DNA of 64,000 nt from Candidatus Mycoplasma haematobovis (GTDB taxonomy: Bacteria; Bacillota_I; Bacilli_A; Mycoplasmatales; Mycoplasmoidaceae): the NCBI RefSeq assembly GCF_001645765.1, contig NZ_LWUJ01000011.1, forward strand, positions 62,001-126,000. Reading direction: 5' to 3'. Positions 43,232 to 57,537 of this stretch are shown piece after piece. Below the pieces are notes generated by a model. The model had not been told where the DNA came from and did not search any database. It saw nothing but the letters and a program-made list of their open reading frames with translations. Every line of letters starts with the position of its first letter. Position 1 is the first letter of the stretch. Both the position numbers and the translations under genes were made by a program.

Positions 43232-45482
43232 TCTTTAAATCTTTCATATTGGCAGAATATTTACATTTTGGATATTTAGAGCAAGATATGAAATAGGATT
43301 TCTTACCTTTTTTCTTTACTAAATCTGATTGGCATTCAGGACATTTCTTACCCTCAAGACTTAAGTCCTCAATATATTTACATTTAGGAAATCCAGAACA
43401 AGAAATAAAGAATGTTTTGTATTTGCTTTGTTTCTTAACTAAAACACTATTACATTGAGGGCATTGTCTATCTAATACTTCATCAGGAACTCTATCGCTC
43501 TTTACGTATTTACATTTAGGAAAAGCAGAGCAACCAACAAAAACTTTCTTTAATTTACTTATTTTTTTAGTTAAAGGCGCAGAACACTCAGGACATAACT
43601 CCTCTAATAATTCTTTCTTCTCCTCTATAAACTCTACGTATTTACATTTAGGAAAAGCAGAGCAAGAAATAAACTTCTTACCTGTTTTCTTAGCAAATTT
43701 AAAAACTAAATCACTATTACACTGACTACAATTCCTTCCTACTTTTTCATGAGTAATACTTTCTGATGCTTTTGCAAACTCTTTAAAGAAAGAATCAAAT
43801 ACTTTTCTTAAGAATAGCTTTCACTCAGTCTTATTCTCAGAAATATTGTCTAATTCTTTCTCCATATTACGAGTGTAGTCATATTTCATTATTTCTGGAA
43901 AGTGCTTCTCTAATAAAGCTGCAACTACTAATCCAAAATCAGTAATATTTATTTTTCCTTTTTCAAGTACTGCATATTCACGTTTAAGTACTATATTAAT
44001 AATATGGGAGTAAGTAGAGGGTCTACCTATTCCTTCTTCGTCTAAAGAGTCAATAAGTGAAGCTTCTGTATGTGGAGCAGGAGGTCTCTTATCTACTCTC
44101 TTAATTTCAACATTACCAACAGGATATTTATTATTAATTTTTAAGTCTTCTGGGAAAGAAAAATCTTCAGTCAGAGCAAAGTATTTTTTGAATAATACTT
44201 TAAAGCCTTCAAAAATCTCTTTTCTAAAGTTAGCTGTTAATTGATTCTTATTATTCTCAAATCTGTAAGTAGTATTCTCATAAGTAGCTTCTTTCATTAA
44301 AGAAGCTACTGCGTAAGTTCAAATTAATTTGTAAAGTTTAAATTCATTAGGCTCTAATTTATTCTCTAAGCTCTCAGGAGTTAATTTAATATCTGTAGGC
44401 CTTATTCCTTCGTGAGCTCCTTGTACTAATTCTTCTTTTTTAGGAGCTTTAACACTCTTACTACTTCCTAAATAAGCTTTAGAGTAAGTATTAATGATGA
44501 ATTCGTTAGCTTCTTTAACAAAGCTCTCAGAAAGATCTTCTCTATCAGTTCTTGGATAAGTAATTAAAGAAATAGATTCACCATCTATATTTACTCCTTC
44601 ATAAAGTTTTTGAGCTGTTCTTTCTGTGGCATTAGAGCTCATTCCTAATTTATTAATAGCATTCTTCTGCATAGAAGAAGTCTTTAAAGCTCTAGGTGCT
44701 TTTTGTACTTCTTTCTTAGGATCATCTATTGAAAGTAAAGTGTATTCGGGAAGTAAAGAAGCCTTTACTTTCCCAGCATCCTCTTCTTTAAGAAAATTAA
44801 CTAATCCATTCTTTAACTCTTTATGTAACTCTACTTCAATATCTGGAGAAACCTTTCTTAGGGTTAATTCAAGTGTATTCTTTAGAGTTATCTTTAAATT
44901 AAATCAGTGTTCTGGAACAAATCTCTTTATTTCTTCATGTTTATCTCTAAGAAATTTAAGTGCTATAGATTGAACTCTTCCTGCAGATATTCCTCCTATA
45001 CTTTTGTTAACAAAATTTGAGAGCTTAAAGCCTAATCCCCTATCTAAAAATTTTCTTGCTAAATAAGAATTAATTTGATTCTGATCTAAATTCCTAGGCT
45101 TTAAAAGAGCTTCTTCTATAGCTCTCTTGGTTATCTCATTAAATACTACTCTTGAACACTTCTTTCTATTCTTCTCGCTTAATATTGAATATATATGTCA
45201 AGATATAGCTTCTCCTTCTCTATCTGGGTCAGTGGATAAATAAATCTTACTAGAATTATCAGCAGCTTTATTTATCTTATCTATTATGTTTTCTGATCTA
45301 GCAATACTCTTTCATGTAGTTTCAAAAGACTTTAGATCAAAGCCTAAAGGTGGAAATGATTTTTCATCTATTTCTCTGAAATGGCCAACTGTGGCCATCA
45401 CTTTAATGCCCTTATTCTTTATATATTTCTCAATAGTGGCTATTTTGTTAGGTGACTCAATGAGCATTAACTCATTTTTCAT
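43224..45482 (-). CDS. topA: DNA topoisomerase I with four C-terminal zinc ribbons
   Basis: A 752-residue type IA topoisomerase relaxing negative supercoils. Seen: TOPRIM start [26 protein letters not shown] near residue 81, the catalytic tyrosine in [11 protein letters not shown] near residue 302, and [12 protein letters not shown] near residue 480. After about residue 570 come four C4 zinc ribbons built on CxxC...FISCSxxPKCKY, at roughly 590, 630, 675 and 715. The ATG at 45480-45482 abuts the stop of the RNase J-like gene. Confidence 0.95.
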
Positions 45483-48342
<2,860 letters not shown>

Positions 48343-48343
<1 letters not shown>

Positions 48344-50568
48344 TAAGTTTTACTTCTCCTAATCAATCTGTCTTTCATATCTTGAGCTTCTTTAGGTAGT
48401 TTTTTATTGTTATGAATAAAGTCTATTTGTTTCTTATCTATGGTTTCTATTAATAGTAATGTTTCTACTATTAATAAAAATTCATCTCTATTAGCTATTA
48501 TTATTGATTTAGCTTTAGCATATTGTTGATTAATAATAGCATTAATCTCTTTATCTATTTCTTCTGAATATTTATCAGAATAAGCTGATTTATATGGATT
48601 TTCAGCACCTTCTGAAGGTTCATATTGCATTAATCCTAATTTCTTAGACATACCTAATTTAGTTACCATATTACGCACTAAATTAGTTACTTTGTAAAGG
48701 TCGTTAGCAGCTCCTGAACTAATTTGGTCTTCTCCAAAGAATATCTCTTCTGCAGCTCTGCCAGCTAAAGCAGTAAGAATAATTGAGAGTAATTCATCTT
48801 TACGTTTTATGAAGGATTCTTGTTTTTCGGGAGCGGAAAGAACATAACCAGCCGCTTTTCCTCTAGGGATTATAGTTATTTTCTCCACTACCTCTCCTTC
48901 CTTGCTGTAAAGTCCTGCAATAGCATGTCCTGCTTCATGATAAGCAATTTGTTTTTTCTCATTAAATGATATCTTCCTATTTCTTTTTGCTGGTCCTGCA
49001 ATAACTCTATCAATAGCTTCATTAACTTCGGCATTACCAATAACTCTTTTGTTATGTCTTACTGCTAATAAAGTGGCTTCGTTAAGTACATTTTCTAGTT
49101 GAGCACCAGAGAATCCTGGTGTTTTTCTAGCTACATCTTCCAAGTTAACTGAAGAAGAGATATTCTTATTTCTTGCATGAATTTTAAGGATAGCTGTTCT
49201 TTCTTTAATGTCTGGAAGACTTACTTGAATATGTCTATCAAATCTACCTGGTCTTAAAATAGCTTCATCTATAGAGTCTAGTTTATTAGTTGCCGCCATA
49301 ATAACAATACCTGTCATAGTATTGAATCCATCCATTTCGCTAAGTAATTGGTTAATTGTTTGATCATTGACTCCGCCACCCATAAATTTATTGCCTCTTT
49401 TGGCAGCAACAGCATCTATTTCATCAATGAAAATAATACATGGAGCTAATTTCTTAGCTTTATTAAATAGCTCTCTAACTCTCTTAGCCCCAACACCTAC
49501 AAACATATCATCAAAGCTAGAACCAGCTACCTCTAAGAAAGGTACATCTGCTTCTCCTGATACTGCTTTAGCTAATAAAGTCTTACCGGTACCTGGAGGA
49601 CCATAAAGAATTACACCTCTAGGTGTTCTTGCACCCATAGAGTTGTATTTGGATGGATTTTTCAAATAATCAACAATTTCTTGTAATTCTTCTTTTTCTT
49701 CTTCAATACCCGCAACATCTTTGAAAGTAATTTTGGACTTAGCTGTCTTGCTTAAAGATTGTCCAATTTTGAATATAGAACCACCCCCATACATACCCAT
49801 ACTTTGAGATTTCATGGCTGATCTGGCCATGAATAAGAAAAAGCCTAAATAAACTAATGTTGGTAATAGAGAAAAGAATACTGAAGCTGGTGTAACTCTA
49901 TGGGGATCAGCAGGATTAGAAATTGCATAATGAACTAATCTAATAAAGCAACAACAAGCACAACACTTACCGTTCTCACAGCATTTATCCTTGCAACAGT
50001 CTCCTGAACAATCTTTACAACAATCATCAGAACAACCTTTTTCACAGCAATTACAGTCTGTTCCTTTTGAACAACATCCATCTACTTTTTTTTTGAAAGA
50101 ACAAGAATTAGGTAAAGAGTAAATTATTTCTGTTCCGTTGTTTTTGTTAACAGTAACAGTAAATGCAACTTTTCTTCCTTTTCCTTTTTCCTTCGTTATT
50201 ATCCTATAAACATCTCCTCCTTGCCCTTGAGATAATTTTTCGGAATAAGTATTTTCTGAATTTCAATCTGTTTCAACTGTTTCATCGCTTCCGCTTCCAT
50301 TTTTTGGAGTTAACTTTAAGCCACCACCCCCATTACATCCTATTTTTGTAACTTCAATATTCTTAGGTTGTCCATGAAAAAATATGAAATAAAGAATGGC
50401 TAGTGTAGTAGCACCAATTACTCCTCTAATTAATCATGTTCTGGATGGATTAGGATCGCCACCAGATAGACTCTTTATGAACTTAGAAGGCTTCTTATTC
50501 TTAGATTCTTCTGAATCTATGTCTGATAATAAATCCAATCATTGAATCCATTTTCAAGTAAGATTCAT
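48343..50568 (-). CDS. ftsH: ATP-dependent zinc metalloprotease FtsH with Cys-rich insert
   Basis: A 741-residue membrane AAA protease. In order: cytoplasmic N-terminus, transmembrane helix 1 (about 45-64), an extracytoplasmic domain, a cluster of 18 Cys within residues 165-207 (repeats such as CCKDCSGDCCKDKCC), transmembrane helix 2 (about 228-248), AAA domain with Walker A GPPGTGKT (near 323), Walker B IIFIDEIDA, the arginine-finger region LRPGRFDR, and the Zn site HEAGH (near 544). It degrades misfolded membrane proteins. Cys clusters of this density are not part of standard FtsH. The start is the ATG 50566-50568, with three Trp (two as UGA) in the first ten residues. Confidence 0.93.
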
Positions 50569-50775
50569 TAAATTGGAAGAAACTTAATTTTTTTAAAGTC
50601 TAACCCTTATTAGAAGTCAATAGTTTTGACAGTTGTTAACAAAATAATTCTTTTAATTCAAAAAAATAGCATCCAAAGGGAACTTAGACACGTTTGAATT
50701 GTTCATAACTCAAATAATTTTAAAATGAAAATAATTTCAGTTTAAATTTTAAGAATACTTTTCGACTTTAAATTT
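50569..50775 (+). promoter_or_regulatory. Divergent control region between ftsH and the DnaB-like gene
   Basis: The longest gene-free stretch of the window (207 nt), very AT-rich. On minus, TTGACT (near 50615-50620) followed 17 nt later by TTTAAA resembles a sigma-70-type promoter for ftsH. On plus, TTGACA (50626-50631) could be a -35 box, but a -10 box at proper spacing is not convincing. No tandem repeats and no cluster of TTATCCACA-type DnaA boxes are visible. It could also take part in replication initiation, being next to dnaB- and dnaI-like genes, but nothing in the sequence shows this. Confidence 0.4.
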
Positions 50776-51885
50776 GTGTCCAATTTAACAATAAGAATAC
50801 TTACTGAACTCCTAGAAGAAAATTGGTTTTCTTTCCACCAAATTTATGCTCCTTTATTAAGTGAAAAAGCTAAAAATTTGTACATTAATTTCTACTACCA
50901 ACAAAGCATTAATGAACGATTAAATATTCATGCTTATTCTTTCAAATCATTCTTAAAAAATTCAAAAATTAAAGAGGAAGAATTTGAAGAAGTTTTTCAA
51001 GAATTAAATGAGTTAGGATTAGCAAAAAAAAAAATTAAATCAAATATTAATACTGCTTCTGAAGTATTAATAAAACTTAAAAGAGCTTTAGATATTAAAG
51101 AAGCTTTAAAGATAGAAAAAATTAAAGGAAAATTAAAGGCTACTTTAACTAAAGAAAAATTTTCAGAACTTAAGTTAATAACAGAAGAAGTAGAGGAATT
51201 TGAAGAAGAGCCAATAGTAGAAAAAGAGGTATTAAATAAAGATATTTATTGTGAATTCTACAATGGTGTTTTCAAACGCTTAAATGAAGAATTCTCTGTT
51301 AATGATGAAACATTAAGTCTAATTAAAGAATATGAAAAAGTTATTACTATGGAAGAATTTCAAAATTTTGCTTATCAAGCTATTAAAGAATTAGATGGAA
51401 AGTACCACATCTCCCACAATCACTTTCAATTTCTTATTGAACAAAAGATAAATAATAATAGTGATGAGAAATTTGATTCTTTCCAATATGATTTGTTTTG
51501 AAAAGGCTTATTAGATAACCCAGATAGCAAGAGTAAAAAAATATTTAAATCTTTATTCTCTAAATATGATTGTGAAACTCTTTACAAGAAATTAACTAAT
51601 AAACCAAAAACACCTATAGGGCTTAATAAATGAATAAGAGACTGTATACAAAACAAGAATTTCTCGTTTCCTATTATTAATGCAACAATGTCTTTTGTAA
51701 AGACATTACTTCACAAAATACCTGTTAATTACTTAATTAAATTATCAGATACTCTATATGAAAATAATGCTACTGATTTTGAATCATTTATTAGTCATAT
51801 TAAAGATGTAATATCTCATGATGCTGATAATAAAGATAGACTTAATATTAAGAATAAGAAGAAATCATTTATGTTTCATTATTAA
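50776..51885 (+). CDS. DnaB/DnaD-like replication initiation protein (putative)
   Basis: A 369-residue protein with an N-terminal winged-helix-like region (residues 1-100, with SFHQIYAPLLSEKAKNLYINFYY, typical of DnaD/DnaB2 starts), a charged Lys/Glu linker, and a helical C-terminal half with YDCETLYKKLTNKPKTP. In Firmicutes this initiator remodels oriC and helps load helicase with DnaI, whose likely homologue follows with a TAATG overlap. The start is GTG at 50776. Assignment rests on composition, weak pattern similarity and context; no catalytic motif is expected. Confidence 0.55.
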
Positions 51886-52775
51886 TGATTTCTTTAAAGC
51901 GAGAATTAGAGAAGAGTTTTTTTAAGAAAAAGTTTTCAGAAATAAAGAAACACCCTTTACTTAAAGACTTAGAGCTTGAAGATGAAGAAATAATTAAAGG
52001 GAGGGTAGAGATAAATAAGGTATTAGAGAATTACAATAAGTGTGGAGAGAGCAAAAGGTTATGTTTTTCATTAGAACCTCACTTCACTTTAAAGAAGAAT
52101 GTAGATGGTAAATTAATAATTAAAGAATACAAATGTACTAAATCTAAGAACTATCAAAATATTACTTCTGAAAGCATTAATAAAGAAATAAATAAATTAG
52201 TTACCTCTACATTTATTACCTTTAATAATGAAGATGTAAAAAAAAGTATTGAAAACCTATCAGATTCAGAAATAATTAAGTCATTAGTAGAAAATATAGG
52301 AAACTGTAATTATCCGATCGAAAATATGTGTATTTCGACTGATAATTTAGAAAGTAAGAAAGATTTTGTACTTATTTATGCTTATCATTTAGTTCTCTCA
52401 GGAGAAAAAGTAACAATACTTAAAAGTTCTGAACTTAAAGAGATATGTATTAGATATTCTTACAATTTTGATAAGAAAGAGGAGGATATTGAAAAATATG
52501 AAGAATTAATAAATGTAAAGAATTTAATAATTATTGATTTTGGATTAGAGAACGAATTACAAAAAATATATTACTACTTAGACTTATTTCCTGATTTTCT
52601 CTCTAGTAGGAGTGAAAAGAATAAGAAAACACATATTATTACTTCAATTAAGTGAGACCTAATTAGATCCTACATAAGAACTAATTACAAAAATGAGATA
52701 TCAAAAGAAATTAATAAACAAAAGCTCTCAGCACTAGAGAATACTATGCAAATGTTTTTTTCCAGATTTACTTAA
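51885..52775 (+). CDS. DnaI-like helicase loader, ATP-binding motif degenerate
   Basis: A 296-residue protein. Residues 1-95 fit the DnaI N-terminal domain: DEEIIKGRVEINKVLENYNKC, then C53, C60, H66 and C84, a zinc-ligand pattern like that of DnaI. From about 140 a RecA-like core follows, but the Walker A position reads STDNLESKKDF instead of GxxGxGKT, and the Walker B-like strand is NLIIIDFGLENE. It might still interact with DnaB helicase without ATP hydrolysis. The C-terminus ends with one UGA-Trp segment and overlaps the 3' end of rsmA by 42 nt on the opposite strand. Confidence 0.6.
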
Positions 52776-53522
52776 GAATATTTTTTCAAATAATTGAGGA
52801 GATATTCAATCTGGTCTTACTTTAATATCTATCTCGTTCTCAGAAACAAGTTCTTCGATTTGCTCTAAATTTAAAAATTTCTTTCAATTATTAACGAGTG
52901 TTTTTCTAGGCATAAAGAATGATTTTTTTAAAAATAAAGAGTATTGCTTTATTGAATTAAATATTTCACTCTCTTTCTTTTTGAAATGTATTACTACTGA
53001 ATCTACTTTTGGAATAGGAAAGAAATTATTTCTTCCTACATTTAATACTTTCTTAATAGTGCTAATAGTTTGAAGAAAGGCAGAAAAAGAAGTGTAATTC
53101 TTATTTGAATGAGGAGAAGTAATAGATTCAAATACTTCTTTTTGAACCATAAATACTGCTTCTTTAAAAATGGGTTCAAATAAGAATTTAGAAATTATTG
53201 GAGAAGTTATGTAGTAAGGAATATTACCTACAATTAAAGCTTTTTGGTTAGATTCAAAAATATTATTAATTTTAAGTTCTAAAAAGTCTTCAACTATTAC
53301 TCTTGAAGTAGGAAACTTTTCTTGCAAAAAATAAGCTAATTTCTTATCTATTTCAACAATAACTAAATTATTAGATTGAATATATTGAGTAAGTGCTCCT
53401 TCTCCCCCTCCTACTTCAAGTAAATTATCAAAGTTTAAAGAATTTATGTATTTTCCTATTTTCTCTTGAATTAATTTATTCTTTAAAAAAACTTGACCTC
53501 ATTTCTTTATATGTCTATGCAT
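52734..53522 (-). CDS. rsmA: 16S rRNA adenine dimethyltransferase RsmA
   Basis: A 262-residue SAM-dependent methyltransferase dimethylating the two adenines in the 3'-terminal 16S helix. Seen: the SAM-binding LLEVGGGEGALTQYI near residue 38 (usual GxGxGxLT), the acidic VEIDKKL near residue 57, catalytic NIPYYITSP near residue 98, and FFPIPKVDSVVI near residue 160. Two UGA codons are read as Trp. The ATG at 53520-53522 forms a TAATG overlap with the stop of yidC. Confidence 0.93.
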
Positions 53523-54652
53523 TAAACACCAAGCTTCTTAAGTTTAATTTCAAATAGATTTCTTTTTTTCTTTCTACTCTTTAATATCTCATGAATTATT
53601 AAGCTCTGAAATATAGTAAATATAGAGTTAAAGAAATAATAAATAGCTAAACTAGTAGATCAAAAGAAAGTAAATAACAAAAACATTATTGACATTATCT
53701 TTTGAATTCTCTGCATTCTGTAAGTTTGAGAGTTCTTGTCTATTACTTCTTTCTTTGTAGAATCATTTCTTAATTTAGCTAATCAAGAAGTAATTTTTTG
53801 ACTTGAAAAGTTAACTGGAATAATTACTAAGCAAAGTAATAAATAAGCTCATCCTTTATTTTCTAAAAAATGAAAGAAAACCATATCTGATGGTTTTTTT
53901 GATAAATCTCAAATGCTAAAGAGGGTAGTAAATTTGATAGGTCTACAAATAGTTATTAATCTAAATACAATAAGAAATATAGGAGTATTGATAAAGAAAT
54001 TTTCAAGTACTATTAAAGGTCTAAGATCATGTTTTTTGTAGTAATTAGATAATTCTTGATGTTTTCTTAATTTAGCTTGTTTATCTGCAAAATCATACTT
54101 ATCATATTTACTTTGAATAGCATCTAAGAATGGTTGATGTAAAGCTTGTTTTTCTTGATATATAGATGATCTAAGAGTTGTTCAAAAAGTAATAAATCTC
54201 ATGAAAAACATAATAATTAGCATTGAAAAAATTACATAAAGTCCATTCTCTTGTAAAGAAGGAAAATTCTTGTGAAAAGTTCACATCAATAGCATGAATA
54301 CTCTTGCTACTGGATAAACAAATCATGAGAGAAATGGACCGTAAATAAATGTTGGTTTAAAGAATGCGTGATATTTAGGACCTGCTATACTTCAACTTCC
54401 TAATACAAATTTAATATCATCTACTCCTTGTTCTCCTGGTAAGAAACCAAATTCTAAACCTACTCCAGGTGAAGGATCATAATTAGTATAGGGAGCTGCA
54501 AAAGATTGAATAAATGATCATAAGATCATTAATAAGCTAAATGAATAACAAACTATCTTTACATAAAATAAAATATTTTCAGTCTTAAAAGTTTTCTCTT
54601 GCTCTTTTTTCTTATCTCAAAAAGGCGTTAGTTTTTTTTCATTACTTATCAT
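53522..54652 (-). CDS. yidC: Membrane protein insertase YidC
   Basis: A 376-residue membrane protein in the conserved rpmH-rnpA-yidC order. Five or so hydrophobic segments are seen, with the first near residue 28, followed by a segment before FHKNFPSLQENGLYVIFSML and later LLLCLVIIPVNFSSQKI and IMSIMFLLFTFFWSTSLAIYYFF, with the family-typical helical KQAKLRKHQELSNYYKKH cytoplasmic loop near residue 180. It inserts proteins with or after SecYEG. It starts at the ATG 54650-54652, with 11 nt overlap with rnpA. About eight UGA codons are read as Trp. Confidence 0.93.
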
Positions 54653-54998
54653 TTATTTGAAACATAATATTTAAAAATTCCTCTTTAATTTTTTCAAAAG
54701 AAATATCTTTTCTCAAGAAATCTTCAAAAAAACTATTCCTATAAAAAAAAACACATTTTATTTTTGGTAGATAAATAATGCTATTCTTAGTATTTAAAGC
54801 TCAAAATAATCTCTTTAAATATTTCCTTCTTGGAGAAGACTTTATTTTTTTTTTTGGAATTATTACACCTATTTTAATATTTAATAGTTCTTTATCTTTT
54901 CTGTAATAACAAACTAAGTTCTTTGAAAAAATCTTATTTCCTTTTGATAATATTGATTTAAAATCCTTATTTTTTAAAAGCCTGTATTTTTTTTGCAA
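54642..54998 (-). CDS. rnpA: Ribonuclease P protein component
   Basis: A 118-residue basic protein assisting RNase P RNA in tRNA 5' maturation. Seen: YRLLKNKDFKSILSKGNK at the start, typical of RnpA, and KIGVIIPKKKIKSSPRRKYLKRL, aligning with the RNR box region (here the RNRIKR motif is RRKYLKR). The start is a TTG (54996-54998) immediately after the rpmH TAA in the same frame, so no other start is possible. Confidence 0.9.
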
Positions 54999-55142
54999 TT
55001 ATTCACTAGAAACAGTTAAATACCTTCTACCTTTTCTTCTCCTATTATTGATTATTTTTCTTCCATTGCTAGTACTCATTCTTATTAAAAAACCATGTGT
55101 TTTGTTTCTTTTTCTATTATTTGGTTGATAAGTCCTTTTCAT
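54999..55142 (-). CDS. rpmH: 50S ribosomal protein L34
   Basis: A 47-residue protein with the unmistakable L34 sequence: [20 protein letters not shown], then [20 protein letters not shown] and a short tail. It starts at the ATG 55140-55142, only seven bases from the divergent dnaA start. It is the first gene of the rpmH-rnpA-yidC-rsmA run on minus. Confidence 0.97.
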   Translation of the reverse strand: MKRTYQPNNRKRNKTHGFLIRMSTSNGRKIINNRRRKGRRYLTVSSE

Positions 55143-55149
55143 AAGTTAA

Positions 55150-56385
55150 ATGAATATATGAAAGAGTATTTTAAATAATTTAAAAAAAAATAATTCTTTA
55201 TTTAATGTAACTAAATCACTATTATTAGGAAAAGTAGAGATAATTAATAATAAAAAAATAATTATTTACTTAGACTTAGAAAATATTAATTATTTAAAAA
55301 ACAATTTCTTAATTCCTTTAAAGAAATCTATATTTGAAACAACCAATAAAGAATTATTATTAGATTTTGAAATTCAAAATAATGAATACTATTTTCTAAA
55401 AAATCAAGAATATTTCTTAAAAAAACACAATGTTGATAACTTTTATATTTTTAAATACAACTCAGAAATAATCAATAAACTAGATTCTTTTTTAAATAAT
55501 AAAGAAGACAAATTTTTTTATTTTTGAGGTAATTCTGGAATAGGTAAGAGTTATTTAATAGCTTACTTTATTAATAAATACATTCATACTAAAAAAATAA
55601 TCTATTTAGATACTAATGAATTCATTAAGAAATATTATGAATTTACAAAATTAAAAAAGAATTTTCTAAATTTAATAAGAATATTTCTTACTTATGAATT
55701 AATAATTTTTGATAACTTTCAAAGTACAAAAAATAAGAAAAAAATAAATGAAATATTTAATTTATTTTTTAAAGATAGTGCTAATAATAAATTTATATTT
55801 ATTTCAAATATTAAACAAGATATTCAAAAAGACTTAAATTCTGTATCTATTTTTAAAATTAATGAACCAGAAGAGGAAGATACAAAAAATATAATAAATA
55901 ATTTTTTAAAAAATTACGACAAGAACTTAATTTTTTCTAAGGAAGCTATATCTTACTTAACTGAAGTATTAGGAAACAATATACAGGTATTAATAGATAA
56001 ATTATTAAAGATAATTCTTATTTTAGGTAAATTTGAAACGACAAAAATAATAGATATTGATGATTTAAATAAACCTTCAATAAAGTCAGAAATATTTAAT
56101 AATAATGAAAAATTATTAAATTTTCATAATAATCAACAAATCAAAATTATTTGTAAAAAATTAAACTTTAAACCTGAGGAATTACTTGAAAATAATAGAA
56201 AAAAAGATATTGTACTAAAGAGAGATATAGTTATTTACATACTTAAGAAAAGATTAAATATTAGTATTACTAACATTGGTAAGATGTTTAATAAAAATCA
56301 TTCAACAATAATACATTCTTTAAAAAAAATAGAGAAAAAGCTTGAAAATAAAGACTTTAAGAAATACTTAGATAACTTCTCTTAA
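55150..56385 (+). CDS. dnaA: Chromosomal replication initiator DnaA
   Basis: A 411-residue initiator (family about 440-470) with UGA-Trp codons at the N-terminus and before the P-loop. Seen: Walker A WGNSGIGKSYLIAYF near residue 129, Walker B-like LIIFDNFQ near residue 186, and domain IV with LKRDIVIYILKKRLNISITNIGKMF followed by NKNHSTIIHSLKKI, the DnaA signature (usual GRDHSTVxHA becomes NKNHSTIIHS). Lys/Asn bias is extreme. The start ATG 55150 lies seven bases from rpmH; dnaN follows after three bases. Confidence 0.93.
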
Positions 56386-56388
56386 TTA

Positions 56389-57537
56389 ATGCATTTAATT
56401 TTCAAAAATGATTACATTAAATCAATAAAGAACTTTATTTCAATACCTTATGAATCATTTGAAGAAAAAATAAAAAATATTGAAATTAATTGTAACTCTG
56501 AAGAAGTAATATTAATAATAAGTAATAGTAAGAATTTATTTAAATTAAATCTTAATAAAGGAGAAAATTTAAATATTTACAAAACTGGCAATTTTTTATT
56601 AGAGATTAAATTACTTAATTCTTTAATTGATAATCTTAAATCAGATAATATTCTTGAAATTTTTAAAGTCGAAGATAATTATTTGCAATTTTTATCAGGT
56701 AATTTTGAATGTAATTTAATATCTAAAAAAATTAATAATAAGAATAATAATTTAATTAATTTTAATTTAATTGAAAATAAAAAAATTAATATTTCTTATT
56801 CATTATTTAATATTTCTTATTCAAAATTAAAAAATTTCTGTAAAGGACAAGATAATACATTTCATAATAATGACATACTTAAAAACATTCATTTCAAAAA
56901 GAAACTTGATGAAAATTTAATTGAAGTTTGATCTTCAGATAATTACAGAACAGTATTTGGTAAATTTGAATATGAAAAAAATATTAAATTTGAATTAAAT
57001 ATTAGACCTCTGTTATTAAATACCTTATTAACTTTATTTTCGAACTATTTAAAGGAAGATTTAGATATTTGAATAACTAATAATGAATTTATTTGTAGAA
57101 AAGATAATTTATTTATGAAAGTTAATGTTGATGCTGATAACTTTCCAGAATTTTCAAATTGATTTAAATCTAAACCAAATATAGAATTTATACTTTCAAA
57201 AACTGAATTATTAGAAGCCATAGATAGGAATTTATTATTAATAGTAAATAAAAATTTAAAGACTACTATTTACAAATTAGATGGTGATAAATTATGAATT
57301 GAATATGATGATTTAGAAAAAGGATTCTGTAAAGAGTTTATTTTTGTAAAGAATTTATCAGATAATAATATTGAATTTTCAATAAATAATACCTTATTAA
57401 AACCTTTAATAAAAAATATCGATTCAGAAAGAATATTATTTAGTATTTTTGATTCATTTAAACCTATACTTATTCTTCCTTACAAAAATGAAAAAGATAA
57501 CTTTAAACAATTTATTCTTCCAATAAGAAATGTCTAA
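56389..57537 (+). CDS. dnaN: DNA polymerase III beta subunit (sliding clamp)
   Basis: A 382-residue, highly diverged beta clamp, identified by position after dnaA, length, and pattern. Seen: the N-terminal LIFKNDYIKSIKNFISIPYE and the C-terminal ending KQFILPIRNV, corresponding to the usual Y(v)xMPxR hydrophobic-cleft end. Several UGA codons are read as Trp. It makes a ring tethering the polymerase to DNA. Its stop overlaps the hrcA start by 8 nt. Confidence 0.88.

Noticed and set aside
50569-50775. The 207-nt gap as replication origin
   Set aside because: It is the longest gene-free stretch and lies beside initiation genes, but I find no DnaA boxes, repeats or AT-rich unwinding element beyond general AT-richness.
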